Shown piece after piece: positions 7,680 through 14,449 of a DNA stretch of 64,000 nucleotides. The DNA comes from Arthrobacter methylotrophus (GTDB lineage Bacteria > Actinomycetota > Actinomycetes > Actinomycetales > Micrococcaceae): the NCBI RefSeq assembly GCF_039539965.1, contig NZ_BAABED010000001.1, forward strand, positions 744,001 through 808,000, in the 5' to 3' direction. Made by a program: the position numbers and the translations under genes. Position 1 is the first letter of the stretch. Every line of letters begins with the position of its first letter. Under the pieces are notes generated by a model. It searched no databases and was not told the origin of the DNA. It worked only from the letters and a program-made list of their open reading frames with translations.

Positions 7680-8759
7680 TCAAGCCGCGTTCATCGCTAT
7701 TGCCGCGGCGCTGAGCGCGCGGTAGATGCGGCGCGCCAGGTAGCGTTTGATGCAACGACGAATTTCCTTGTCCGTACGACCCTCGGCGCGTCGCTTCTCC
7801 ACGTACTCGCGGGTTTCGCCGTCATGGGTCATCCTGACGATCGCGACCATGTGCAAGGCACTGTTCAGGGACCGGTCACCGCCCCGGTTCAACCTGTGCC
7901 GGACAGTGTTCCCGGAGGACGCGGGGATCGGGTTTACCCCGGCCAAGGAGGCAAATGCTGCCTCGTTGCGGACCCGGCCCTTGTGTGACCACGCGGCGAG
8001 GCACTTCGCGGCGCTGATCGCCCTGAACCCCGTCTCTTCCAGCAACGGTGCGGCCTCGCTGACCTTCACGAGGTCGTCCAGCTGGTTCTCGTTGGCCGTG
8101 AGTTGCTCATCCAGCGCCAGGACATGTCTGGCCAACCGCACGGCCTCGGCACGGGCGATGGACAGGGAGAGCTCTTCCTCGCGGGAACGCCACTTTGAGA
8201 CCTCCGTGATCTGGGCGCCTGTGAGCTTTTGGCGGGCATCGATGCCCAGGTCGTTGCCGCGCATCAGGGCGTTGAGGGCGTTGACCGACCGGGTCCGGTC
8301 CTTGCTCATGGATCCCCTGGCCGTGACCAGGATCCGCACGCCCTGGCGGACCCCGTCGTGAAGGCGTGGTCGGCGCAGCTTGTCCGCCGGCAGAGGCAGA
8401 ACGGCCATGGCCATCTGGTGGGCGTCCAGAGCATCGGACTTGCCCACACCACGGCGCTTCTTGGCATCCATGCGCGGCGCCTCGGCGACTGGGAATCCAT
8501 GGGTTGCCACGGTGCCCGCGAGGATCGCCCCGTAGGACGCAGCGCCTTCGATCACCCACAGGGTATCGGCGTCGGCGTTGGTGCGGCGTGCCACCCATTT
8601 GATAGCCCGGTTGATGCCAGCTGCGGTAGTCGGGAATGACTGCGTATCCAGCAGCGCGCCGTTGGTGGCGTCGAGGATGGCGTAGACGTGGTTGCGGGCG
8701 TGAGTGTCGACACCCACGACAAATGGGTGAGAATGCGCGACGATAGACAAGGCGGTCAC
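7680..8759 (-). CDS. IS110 family transposase (DEDD recombinase)
   Basis: This protein of about 359 residues has the two IS110 domains. The N-terminal RuvC-like DEDD domain shows VVGVDTHARNHVYAILD (first D), VIEGAASYG (E) and KSDALDAHQMA (DxxxD). The C-terminal Transposase_20 domain shows SLAGVNPIPASSGNTVRHRL and GGDRSLNSALHMVAI with the catalytic-serine region. I chose GTG 8759 because AAAGGA lies eight bases upstream and the RuvC domain begins soon after; the frame extends to 8810 without family similarity. It appears intact. Family members insert using a bridge RNA encoded in the element. Confidence 0.93.
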   Translation of the reverse strand: MTALSIVAHSHPFVVGVDTHARNHVYAILDATNGALLDTQSFPTTAAGINRAIKWVARRTNADADTLWVIEGAASYGAILAGTVATHGFPVAEAPRMDAKKRRGVGKSDALDAHQMAMAVLPLPADKLRRPRLHDGVRQGVRILVTARGSMSKDRTRSVNALNALMRGNDLGIDARQKLTGAQITEVSKWRSREEELSLSIARAEAVRLARHVLALDEQLTANENQLDDLVKVSEAAPLLEETGFRAISAAKCLAAWSHKGRVRNEAAFASLAGVNPIPASSGNTVRHRLNRGGDRSLNSALHMVAIVRMTHDGETREYVEKRRAEGRTDKEIRRCIKRYLARRIYRALSAAAIAMNAA

Positions 8760-8764
8760 CGTAC

Positions 8765-9045
8765 TTTTCCTTTGTGATGGACTCGGGTGGTGGCCGTTAT
8801 AGGCCGGCACCAGTCCGGGTAGGAATCACGTCGGAACAGCACTGTGATGGGTCACGCCCCGAGGGGTGGACAATCTTCTGATTAAGCTACCGAGGTGGGC
8901 CGGACGGGTACCGGCCACCCACCTGTGGACGGACAAGTCGACCCAATGACACCCTGAGGGTCAGTCGCAACATGAGTCACCTCCACGGGGCGGAACGGCC
9001 GGTACCTATCCTGCCAGCCAGTCCCAGACCAGCTACAAACAACTC
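8765..9045 (-). ncRNA. Candidate bridge RNA region of the IS110 element
   Basis: About 280 bases between the recombinase start and the IS30 boundary carry no credible gene, and in the IS110 group the bridge RNA lies in this 5' non-coding end. Read on the minus strand it contains several stems: GGTGGCCGG with CCGGCCCACC around a seven-base loop (about 8893-8922), ACCCT/AGGGT (8950-8960 region) and GTGA/TCAC (about 8843-8854). Placement is by family knowledge. The exact RNA ends, and the loops that would base-pair with target and donor, were not determined. Confidence 0.35.
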
Positions 9046-9050
9046 TCACA

Positions 9051-9061
9051 GTTGCAACACC
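9051..9061. repeat. IS30 left terminal inverted repeat
   Basis: GTTGCAACACC is a perfect inverted copy of the sequence at 10702-10712 and lies just beyond the transposase stop codon. Confidence 0.8.
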
Positions 9062-9067
9062 TGTTGG

Positions 9068-10675
9068 TTAGGTGGTTAGTAGTAAATCACGCAAACGCTC
9101 GGCTGGAGTATTCCAGCCGAGCGTTTTGCGTGGGCGTCCGTTGAGTTCCTGCGCGACGTGTTCGAGGTCTTCGGGGCCGTAGACGGACAGGTCGGTGCCT
9201 TTGGGGAAGTATTGGCGCAGCAGACCGTTGGTGTTTTCGTTCGTGCCCCGTTGCCAGGGGCTGGCGGGGTCGCAGAAGTAGACATTCATGTCCGTGGCGA
9301 GGCTGAAGGATTTGTGTCCGGCCATTTCGGCGCCTTGGTCCCAGGTCAGGGAGCCCCGCAGGTGCGCCGGCAGGGTGTTCATGGTGGCGATGAGGCCGTC
9401 GCGGACGGTTTCGGCGGTGTGGTCGCCCGGGAGGTGGACGAGCATGACGTAGCGGGTGGTGCGTTCGACCAGGGTCGCGATCGCTGACTGGTTGTAGGCG
9501 CCGGTGATGAGGTCCCCTTCCCAGTGGCCTGGCACGGCGCGGTCCTCGATCTCGGGCGGGCGCTCGGAGATCATGATCATCGGGTCCACGAACCGGGGGG
9601 TGCGCTGCTCGCCGGTGCGGTGCGGCTTGCGGCGGGTCCGGCCGGTGCGCAGCGCTACCTGTATCTCGCGTTTGAGTCCGCCTCTGGCCTGGACATAGAG
9701 GGCTTGGTAGATCGTCTCTGGGCTCACGCGCATCTCCGGGTTGTCGGGGAACTCTTCGACCAGCGTGTGGCTGATCTGCTCCGGAGACCAGCGTAGGAGC
9801 AGTTTGTCCTTCACATAGCGCCGCAGCGGACCCTCTACAGCGAGCTTGGCCGTCTTGGGCCGCGCCCGCCGGGCAGCGGCCTTCCGGTGCGCCCCGTGGG
9901 GCAGGTATCCCAGCCGGGGATCGGTATTTCGGCCCAGCTCGCGGCTGATCGTTGAAGGCGAGCGGCCAAGCGCATGGGCGATGGCCCTGATCGAAGTGCC
10001 CGCGGCGTGCAGGTCCCGGATCATCTCCCGCTCCTGCACGGTCAGGTATCGCGGATCGATGGCCTTCTCCAGTGCCGATACCGGTAGGAGGACCTGGGTC
10101 GTTCCGGTCGTGCCGGCGGGAGGGGTCAGGGTGGTCACACCACGTTTGTAGTCGACGATTCGGCCATCCGGGTAAATGCGTCGGCCGCCGGACTTGCGGA
10201 TTCCGTGGTCCCACTCTTGGGCGGTCCGGAGATGGATCCCGACTGCTGCGGCAGCTTTCCGCCGGCTCATGCCGGTCTTGCGCAGCCGGAAGTACTCATC
10301 CCGGCCCGGGTGAGGACCCGTCCCCGTTTTGCCGTGGCTTTTCAGCCCGGCGTTGCGCACCCAGCCGGCGCACGTGTCGGGGCTCAGTCCGAGTTCCCGT
10401 GCTGCCTGCGTCGTGCTCTTGAGGCGGTCGAACACAAGGAAGAACTCTTCCTTCTGCGCGGGCGTGTATTTCCTCTGCCCGGGCACCCGATTCCGGGGGA
10501 CCTGCCCAGGGAGCCGGGATTTGTGGACCCACTGGTAGCACGTCATCAGGTTGAATCCGAGCTCCTTGGCGGTCGCGCTCACACTCCCAAGGCGGTCCAG
10601 CACCGAAAAGAACTGATCCTTCTGCCCCGGCGTGTACTTCCTGCGCCCGCCTGTTTTCTCCGTTAAAGACGACAC
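9068..10675 (-). CDS. IS30 family transposase with two extra N-terminal HTH repeats
   Basis: This protein of about 535 residues carries the IS30 HTH region (YLTVQEREMIRDLHAAGTSI, SPSTISRELGRN) and the DDE integrase core: GHWEGDLITG (first D), LTWDQGAEM (second D) and GTNENTNGLLRQYFP (E). The C-terminal motif RPRKTLGWNTPAERL is diagnostic. The first 130 residues hold two similar units, RKYTPGQKDQFFSVLDRL and RKYTPAQKEEFFLVFDRL, each followed by a helix-turn-helix-like segment, and then a third HTH-like unit. I chose GTG 10675 with GGGAG upstream; a TTG start at 10711 would lie in the terminal repeat. The gene looks intact. Confidence 0.92.
   Translation of the reverse strand: MSSLTEKTGGRRKYTPGQKDQFFSVLDRLGSVSATAKELGFNLMTCYQWVHKSRLPGQVPRNRVPGQRKYTPAQKEEFFLVFDRLKSTTQAARELGLSPDTCAGWVRNAGLKSHGKTGTGPHPGRDEYFRLRKTGMSRRKAAAAVGIHLRTAQEWDHGIRKSGGRRIYPDGRIVDYKRGVTTLTPPAGTTGTTQVLLPVSALEKAIDPRYLTVQEREMIRDLHAAGTSIRAIAHALGRSPSTISRELGRNTDPRLGYLPHGAHRKAAARRARPKTAKLAVEGPLRRYVKDKLLLRWSPEQISHTLVEEFPDNPEMRVSPETIYQALYVQARGGLKREIQVALRTGRTRRKPHRTGEQRTPRFVDPMIMISERPPEIEDRAVPGHWEGDLITGAYNQSAIATLVERTTRYVMLVHLPGDHTAETVRDGLIATMNTLPAHLRGSLTWDQGAEMAGHKSFSLATDMNVYFCDPASPWQRGTNENTNGLLRQYFPKGTDLSVYGPEDLEHVAQELNGRPRKTLGWNTPAERLRDLLLTT
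9090..9130. repeat. Long hairpin inside the 3' end of the IS30 transposase gene
   Basis: The arms at 9090-9107 and 9112-9130 pair over 18 bases, with one extra T and a four-base loop. The hairpin coincides with codons for the conserved RKTLGWNTPAERLR segment, so coding symmetry may explain part of it. Confidence 0.8.
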
Positions 10676-10717
10676 GGTCGTTGCAACTCCCAAAAATTCT
10701 GGGTGTTGCAACGACCG
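10675..10717. repeat. Hairpin at the 5' end of the IS30 transposase gene
   Basis: CGGTCGTTGCAAC (10675-10687) and GTTGCAACGACCG (10705-10717) are perfect complements. A T/T mismatch and an inner CCCA/TGGG stem follow. The hairpin covers the right terminal repeat and ends at the proposed GTG start, and it could limit readthrough translation or transcription into the transposase gene. Confidence 0.8.
10702..10712. repeat. IS30 right terminal inverted repeat
   Basis: This is the reverse complement of the left repeat at 9051-9061. It is embedded in a longer hairpin at 10675-10717. Confidence 0.8.
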
Positions 10718-10904
10718 CTAGAACCCGCCCGGAAACGCTGGGGCGGAGGGCTTTTCTTGTGGCCAGTTCCGAACCCACCCCACGTTTTGGGATGGAAATG
10801 CATTCCAGATCAAGGCCATCGTCTATTTGTTGTCCGGGCCGTTGCGGGTCCAGCGCATCATGTCCATCGCCGCCGCGGGGCAGCCGCGCGGGCGACGGCC
10901 GTCG

Positions 10905-11712
10905 TCAGCCGCTCTTGAGCCGGTTCCGCAGCGGGAGACTATGGTTGATGGCCAGGATCCGCAGCGGATCCATCGCGGTGGTCCGGTCCGCCGGGTCTAG
11001 CATTTGCCAGGACCGGTGGCCCGGGTCGGCGAGTTTCTTATGCAGGCTCAGGATGCGGGACTTGTCGCTGCCATTCATGTGGCCTGCTGTGATCAGGGGA
11101 TTCCTGATGGTTGCACACAAGACGACGGCGTCGTCCAGATGCCGCTCCTTGTCTCGGGAATCTTCCCGGTAGGCGGCCCCTTGAGCACGAGCGCGCCTAG
11201 GGTGTTGGGGATGCTGATGAACACCGGCCCGGCGTCGTCGACGATCATGCGGCAATTGACTGTCCGCTGCAGGGCCTGGGTGCCGCCGGTGACCTGGAAG
11301 GGTTGACGTCCCCCGAGTCTGGGGATCTGTTTCGGTGCAAGGTGGTCTGCCACCATTACGTCGATCTGCTGCTTCCCGTGAACGAAACGGTGCGCCGGGG
11401 CATCATCGTCAATGGACTTGTGGACGGTGTAGCCAAGCCGGTCAAGGACGGCACTGACTGACGACGTCGTCGCACCTGTTTCGATGTGGAGAACAATGTC
11501 GACGTCCGCCGTCGGGCGCGTGACGGCGAGCACCGCGGCGGCGCGTGCAGCTGCACCATCAACCCGCAGACGAGCATCCACTGGGTGGACGGCAATAACC
11601 TTGCGAGCTCGACGCACTGCGGCCAGGGAGTACCCCATCCACCCGGCGGGACGGGGACATCCCATACTTCGCGATGGTCGGTGGGGCAGGCCGTCTCTGC
11701 GGACTCAGGCAT
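10905..11712 (-). pseudogene. Frameshifted nucleotidyltransferase (AbiEii/toxin-type)
   Basis: Three consecutive reading frames give one protein. The first frame gives QWMLVCGLMVQLHA. The second gives VLAVTRPTADVDIVLHIETG, with the DVD metal pair of nucleotidyltransferases. The third gives GAAYREDSRDKERHLDDAV, the typical KGxAYxxR.RxKDxxD region of AbiEii-like enzymes. The breaks lie near 11545 and near 11180; at the second, a run of four G bases would need to be five. If functional it would be a toxin or phage-defence nucleotidyltransferase. Two frameshifts make it almost certainly inactive, unless they are sequencing errors. It overlaps the stop of the upstream 102-residue gene (ATGCCTGA). 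Confidence 0.75.
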
Positions 11713-12013
11713 GGAGAAGTCCATCGATGATGCGCCGGCCGGCGCTGCGTTCGCGGGTGGTGAGGGAGTCCATGAGGTCCACGGCGATCGCGGCGACTGG
11801 TGCCTTTACTTCTTCGAAGGGCTCGCTGAAATCCACCTCGTGGATAATGGCGCTGCCGTCAGGGTCCTCTACCATGCCGAGTGCGTCCGCGAGCTGGCGC
11901 GTTTGTCCTCCACCGGTTTCGTGATCCAGGATAACGACTCGGTGCCCCGACGCAAGCAACAGGAAGGCATCGACTTCATATCGTGTCAGGGAGTCCTCCG
12001 CCCTTTTCGGCAC
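11705..12013 (-). CDS. Hypothetical protein paired with the nucleotidyltransferase relic
   Basis: This 102-residue frame overlaps the nucleotidyltransferase gene at its stop, the arrangement of a two-gene toxin/antitoxin-type module. It reads LLLASGHRVVILDHETGGG, then HEVDFSEPFEEVKAPVAAIA, and is soluble. The GTG start at 12013 lacks a clear ribosome site. A second frame upstream, starting ATG at about 12089, runs into it, so the N-terminus may also be frameshifted. No family is recognised. Given the broken partner, this gene may be decaying as well. Confidence 0.45.
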   Translation of the reverse strand: MPKRAEDSLTRYEVDAFLLLASGHRVVILDHETGGGQTRQLADALGMVEDPDGSAIIHEVDFSEPFEEVKAPVAAIAVDLMDSLTTRERSAGRRIIDGLLHA

Positions 12014-12117
12014 GCAGCGAGGTTCTCAGCCGCGTTCCGCAACGAGCAGGGAGTTTGGCCGGCTGTGGGGCATGTGGCGGCATCAAGTTGTCCGTCATCT
12101 CGCCGGAGGTACCGCAG

Positions 12118-12351
12118 TTACCTTGGTTCATCGGAGGACGTGCCCCAGCTTTCCCTCGTCATGCCCGGCGGCAGCTCAGCGTTGAGCCGGGCCTCGTAGC
12201 GGCCCGGGGAGAGCCGTGTGACCAGGATGCCGACTCCTTCGAGCACGGCCACGGGCTTCAAAATTTCCAGCGCCCTGTCCAAGGCACCGTCCAGTTCCGT
12301 TCGCGTTTGAACAGCTATGGCGAGGTGATCAGATGCTGTCTGGATAGTCAT
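12118..12351 (-). CDS. Small conserved-looking hypothetical protein
   Basis: This 77-residue protein begins at ATG 12351 with AAGGA eight bases upstream. It has an amphipathic N-terminal half (ASDHLAIAVQTRTELDGALD) and then GVGILVTRLSPGRYEARL. The GIGILVTR...PG.Y pattern recalls a family of small actinobacterial proteins of unknown function. There are no cysteines or membrane segments. It stands alone between relics but looks intact. Confidence 0.55.
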   Translation of the reverse strand: MTIQTASDHLAIAVQTRTELDGALDRALEILKPVAVLEGVGILVTRLSPGRYEARLNAELPPGMTRESWGTSSDEPR

Positions 12352-12594
12352 AAGTCCTTACTCTTGGCGGACTTCTCCGCCATTGTTGACGACCGCTTCG
12401 CGGATGAATATTTAGCGGAGTAACAGCGATTCCGTCAGGCTGTACTCCGAAGCCACCGCGGTTCCGCCGTCTCCTAATAGAGCTACGATCCGAAGCGCAG
12501 CGGGGCGGGTTGCGTCTCCCCGTCAGCGCAATTGGCGGCCCGCAAGGAATGGAATGCACTTGACATGACAGCTTCCTCTCTCACGCGATCAACT

Positions 12595-12925
12595 AATAGA
12601 TGGCGTATGGAGACATGCTCACGAAGCGGTCGACGATAATTTCAGTGATTCCTTCGTGGGGAAGGCCCATCTCAGGTACCCCACGGGCAGGCCGGTGGTT
12701 TCCTCAATTGCCTCGTAGGTCAGTTCTGCGCTCTTACGGGTAATCTCTGCCGCAGCGCGGGCGACTGCGACCCTGTCGGACCCTCCAGCGTTCAGCCGGA
12801 TCCTTCTGTAGGGAGGAGCGGTCGGGTAACTTCCGCATTGTGGGGCCCCACCGTCCTCGGCGTGGCGCTGCCTTCGCTCGGGGAGAATCTGCCGCAGATA
12901 CAGGACTCTTAGTGTTCTTTTTCAC
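12595..12925 (-). pseudogene. Broken TetR-family regulator gene
   Basis: A GTG at 12925 overlaps the flavin reductase stop (GTGA), so this gene was translationally coupled to it. The first frame gives MKKNTKSPVSAADSPRAKAA and closes at a stop near 12734. In the next frame RVAVARAAAEITRKSAELTY and LPVGYLRWAFPTKESL match a TetR helix-turn-helix (compare GIxxGTLYxHFPSKExL). Frame three ends GITEIIVDRFVSMSPYAIY. The ligand-binding half is missing. A coupled TetR gene beside a flavin reductase recalls RutR-type control of pyrimidine monooxygenase loci. That is inference. Confidence 0.6.
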
Positions 12926-13458
12926 TCGGATGGTTCGTCGAGTTCACGCAGGTGGCGGTACTCGCCCTTGAAGTAGAGGAGGGGCGCTGCCGTGTGCCAG
13001 GAGGCGGGACTCATTTCGTTGACACGCCCGATGACGATGTAGTGGTCGCCTGCCCCGTGCTCAGCCCAAATATCGCAATCAAGCCACATCAGGGTGTCGG
13101 CGATGACGGGGTTGCCCGCGACAGTCTGCGACCATTCGATGCCGGCCCATTTGTCGGTCCCTTTGCGGGCGAACTGGTTCGATATTGTGTGCTGGTCCTG
13201 GGCGAGCACGTTCACCACGAACTTTCCAGTCTCACGCAGCCGCGGGTAGGTGGTCGAGTTCGTCATCACGCTGAACGAGACCAGCGGCGGCTCGGTAGAG
13301 ACCGAATAGAAAGACTGGCAGGTGAACCCGATCGGGCCCTCCTCATCGATCCCACTGATGATGGTGATACCCGAGGCATAGTGCCCCAGAGTGTCACGAA
13401 AAACCCGGGGATCGAACACCCGCTCATGGACGAGCGGCTTGTGAAGTGCAATGGTCAT
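12922..13458 (-). CDS. Flavin reductase (HpaC/RutF-like)
   Basis: This 178-residue protein has the flavin-reductase-like FMN-binding split-barrel signature: FRDTLGHYASGITIISGID near the start, then PIGFTCQSFYSVSTEPPLVSF, FVVNVLAQDQ and a late GDHYIVIGRV. It should supply reduced flavin to a two-component monooxygenase; the nearest candidate is the RutA-like enzyme at 19810-20892. A decayed copy of its first 25 codons lies at 17993-18066. The start is ATG 13458. Confidence 0.88.
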   Translation of the reverse strand: MTIALHKPLVHERVFDPRVFRDTLGHYASGITIISGIDEEGPIGFTCQSFYSVSTEPPLVSFSVMTNSTTYPRLRETGKFVVNVLAQDQHTISNQFARKGTDKWAGIEWSQTVAGNPVIADTLMWLDCDIWAEHGAGDHYIVIGRVNEMSPASWHTAAPLLYFKGEYRHLRELDEPSE

Positions 13459-13810
13459 GGTCTTCAGCTCCTACTAAGGTGTGGCTACCGGTGGAGAGAG
13501 AAGCACGATCGTCGCCATCGGCATCGCTTGCTTCTCACCTCGTTTCGGTGACATTCCTATTCTTGGTCGAAGCGAAGTGGCACACATCACCCGGTCGGTG
13601 TGCCAAAGGAATGTACTTTTCTTAGCCAAAAGAATGATGTCTGCCCAGCGTCATGCATACTAAAATCCCATCTCTTCACGCGGGATAACGAGCCTCCTGC
13701 CCGCATTCACGGTTGCAATAGGCCGAAGCACGGTGTTCTAGGGGCGGTAGCTTCGGCACCAGGCGTTGACGCTGGTCTTGAGAAACGGAGGACTTGTTCG
13801 TGCTGGTATC
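13459..13810. other. Intergenic region between the flavin reductase and the response regulator
   Basis: No gene is supported in these 352 bases. They hold the upstream region of the flavin reductase, including an inverted repeat at 13579-13605, and the downstream side of the response regulator. Confidence 0.6.
13579..13605 (-). promoter_or_regulatory. Inverted repeat upstream of the flavin reductase (candidate operator)
   Basis: TGGCACAC (13579-13586) and GTGTGCCA (13598-13605) are perfect complements separated by 11 bases, 120-147 bases upstream of the flavin reductase start. The size and spacing suit a dimeric regulator such as a TetR, LysR or LuxR protein. No assignment is possible from the sequence alone. 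Confidence 0.4.
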
Positions 13811-14449
13811 TCAACGAAGGAAGCCACGGCGAATCGCCTGAGCTACCGCGGAAGCGCGGTCGGAGACATCTAATTTGTCGTAGATGTGCTGTAGATGCGT
13901 TTTGACGGTCGCGAGGGAGACATGGAGTTCGCTTGCGATCTTTTGGCCGGAGTACCCATCGGCTGCCAATCGAAGAATTTCGAGTTCACGGGGGGTCAGG
14001 GTTGGTTTTTCCGTTGTCTCCCGGCGAGTACGGAGTTCCCGGGCAAGAACGTCCTGGGCAAAGGGGGCGATGATGGTGGCACCGGCGCCAATCTGAAGGA
14101 CGGCGTCCGTAATTTCACTAAACGATGCTGCCTTCTCAAGAAATCCCCTGGCGCCGTGAGCGAAGGCCCGGTAGACGCTTGTGCTGTCCATGTAGGCAGT
14201 GAGTACGAGAACGCGGGTGGGGGATTCCTCCGCGAAAAGCGATTCCAAGACCTGCATTCCATCGAGCTCGGGCAGGTTTATGTCCATCACGGCCACGTCC
14301 GGTTTCAGCTGCCTAATAGCCGCGAGTGCATTCTTGCCGTCCCCTGCTGATCCTATGACGTTGATCTGCGGCACACCCTCCCAATTTCTGGCGAGGCCTT
14401 CCCTGTAGACGGGATGGTCGTCGGCGATGAATACGGTGATGGTCTTCAC
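13811..14449 (-). CDS. LuxR/NarL-type response regulator
   Basis: This 212-residue protein has a receiver domain (about 1-120) with the acidic pair ADDHP at D10/D11, the phospho-acceptor D56 in VMDINLPELDG, and the switch T and K residues in LVLTAYMD and LEKAA. A LuxR helix-turn-helix follows (LTPRELEILRLAADGYSGQ, then SLATVKTHLQHIYDKL). Its ATG overlaps the stop of the hybrid kinase gene by four bases, so kinase and regulator are translationally coupled. The likely targets are the adjacent flavin-enzyme genes (inferred). Confidence 0.93.
   Translation of the reverse strand: MKTITVFIADDHPVYREGLARNWEGVPQINVIGSAGDGKNALAAIRQLKPDVAVMDINLPELDGMQVLESLFAEESPTRVLVLTAYMDSTSVYRAFAHGARGFLEKAASFSEITDAVLQIGAGATIIAPFAQDVLARELRTRRETTEKPTLTPRELEILRLAADGYSGQKIASELHVSLATVKTHLQHIYDKLDVSDRASAVAQAIRRGFLR

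Larger units (their letters stand above)
7643..9050 (-). mobile_element. IS110-family insertion sequence (ends approximate)
   Basis: The element is defined by its DEDD recombinase gene plus flanking non-coding DNA up to the neighbouring IS30 end. IS110 elements lack classical terminal inverted repeats and long target duplications, so the limits cannot be fixed by eye. An 8-bp inverted repeat GCGGCTTG/CAAGCCGC (7643-7650 and 7681-7688) lies at the 3' side of the recombinase gene. About 290 bases of structured non-coding sequence lie at its 5' side. The element is bordered by tRNA-Ala on one side and IS30 on the other. Confidence 0.5.
9051..10712 (-). mobile_element. IS30-family insertion sequence
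   Basis: This 1,662-bp element is bounded by the 11-bp inverted repeat GTTGCAACACC at 9051-9061 and its reverse complement at 10702-10712. It holds a single transposase gene on the minus strand. I see no convincing target-site duplication in the immediate flanks, so the outer limits could be off by a few bases. It sits directly beside the IS110 element, making a composite mobile zone next to tRNA-Ala. Confidence 0.8.

Noticed and set aside
7643..7688. Inverted repeat GCGGCTTG/CAAGCCGC as the terminal repeats of the IS110 element
   Set aside because: Both arms lie on one side of the recombinase gene, and IS110 elements usually lack such repeats; it is more likely a hairpin near the transposase stop.
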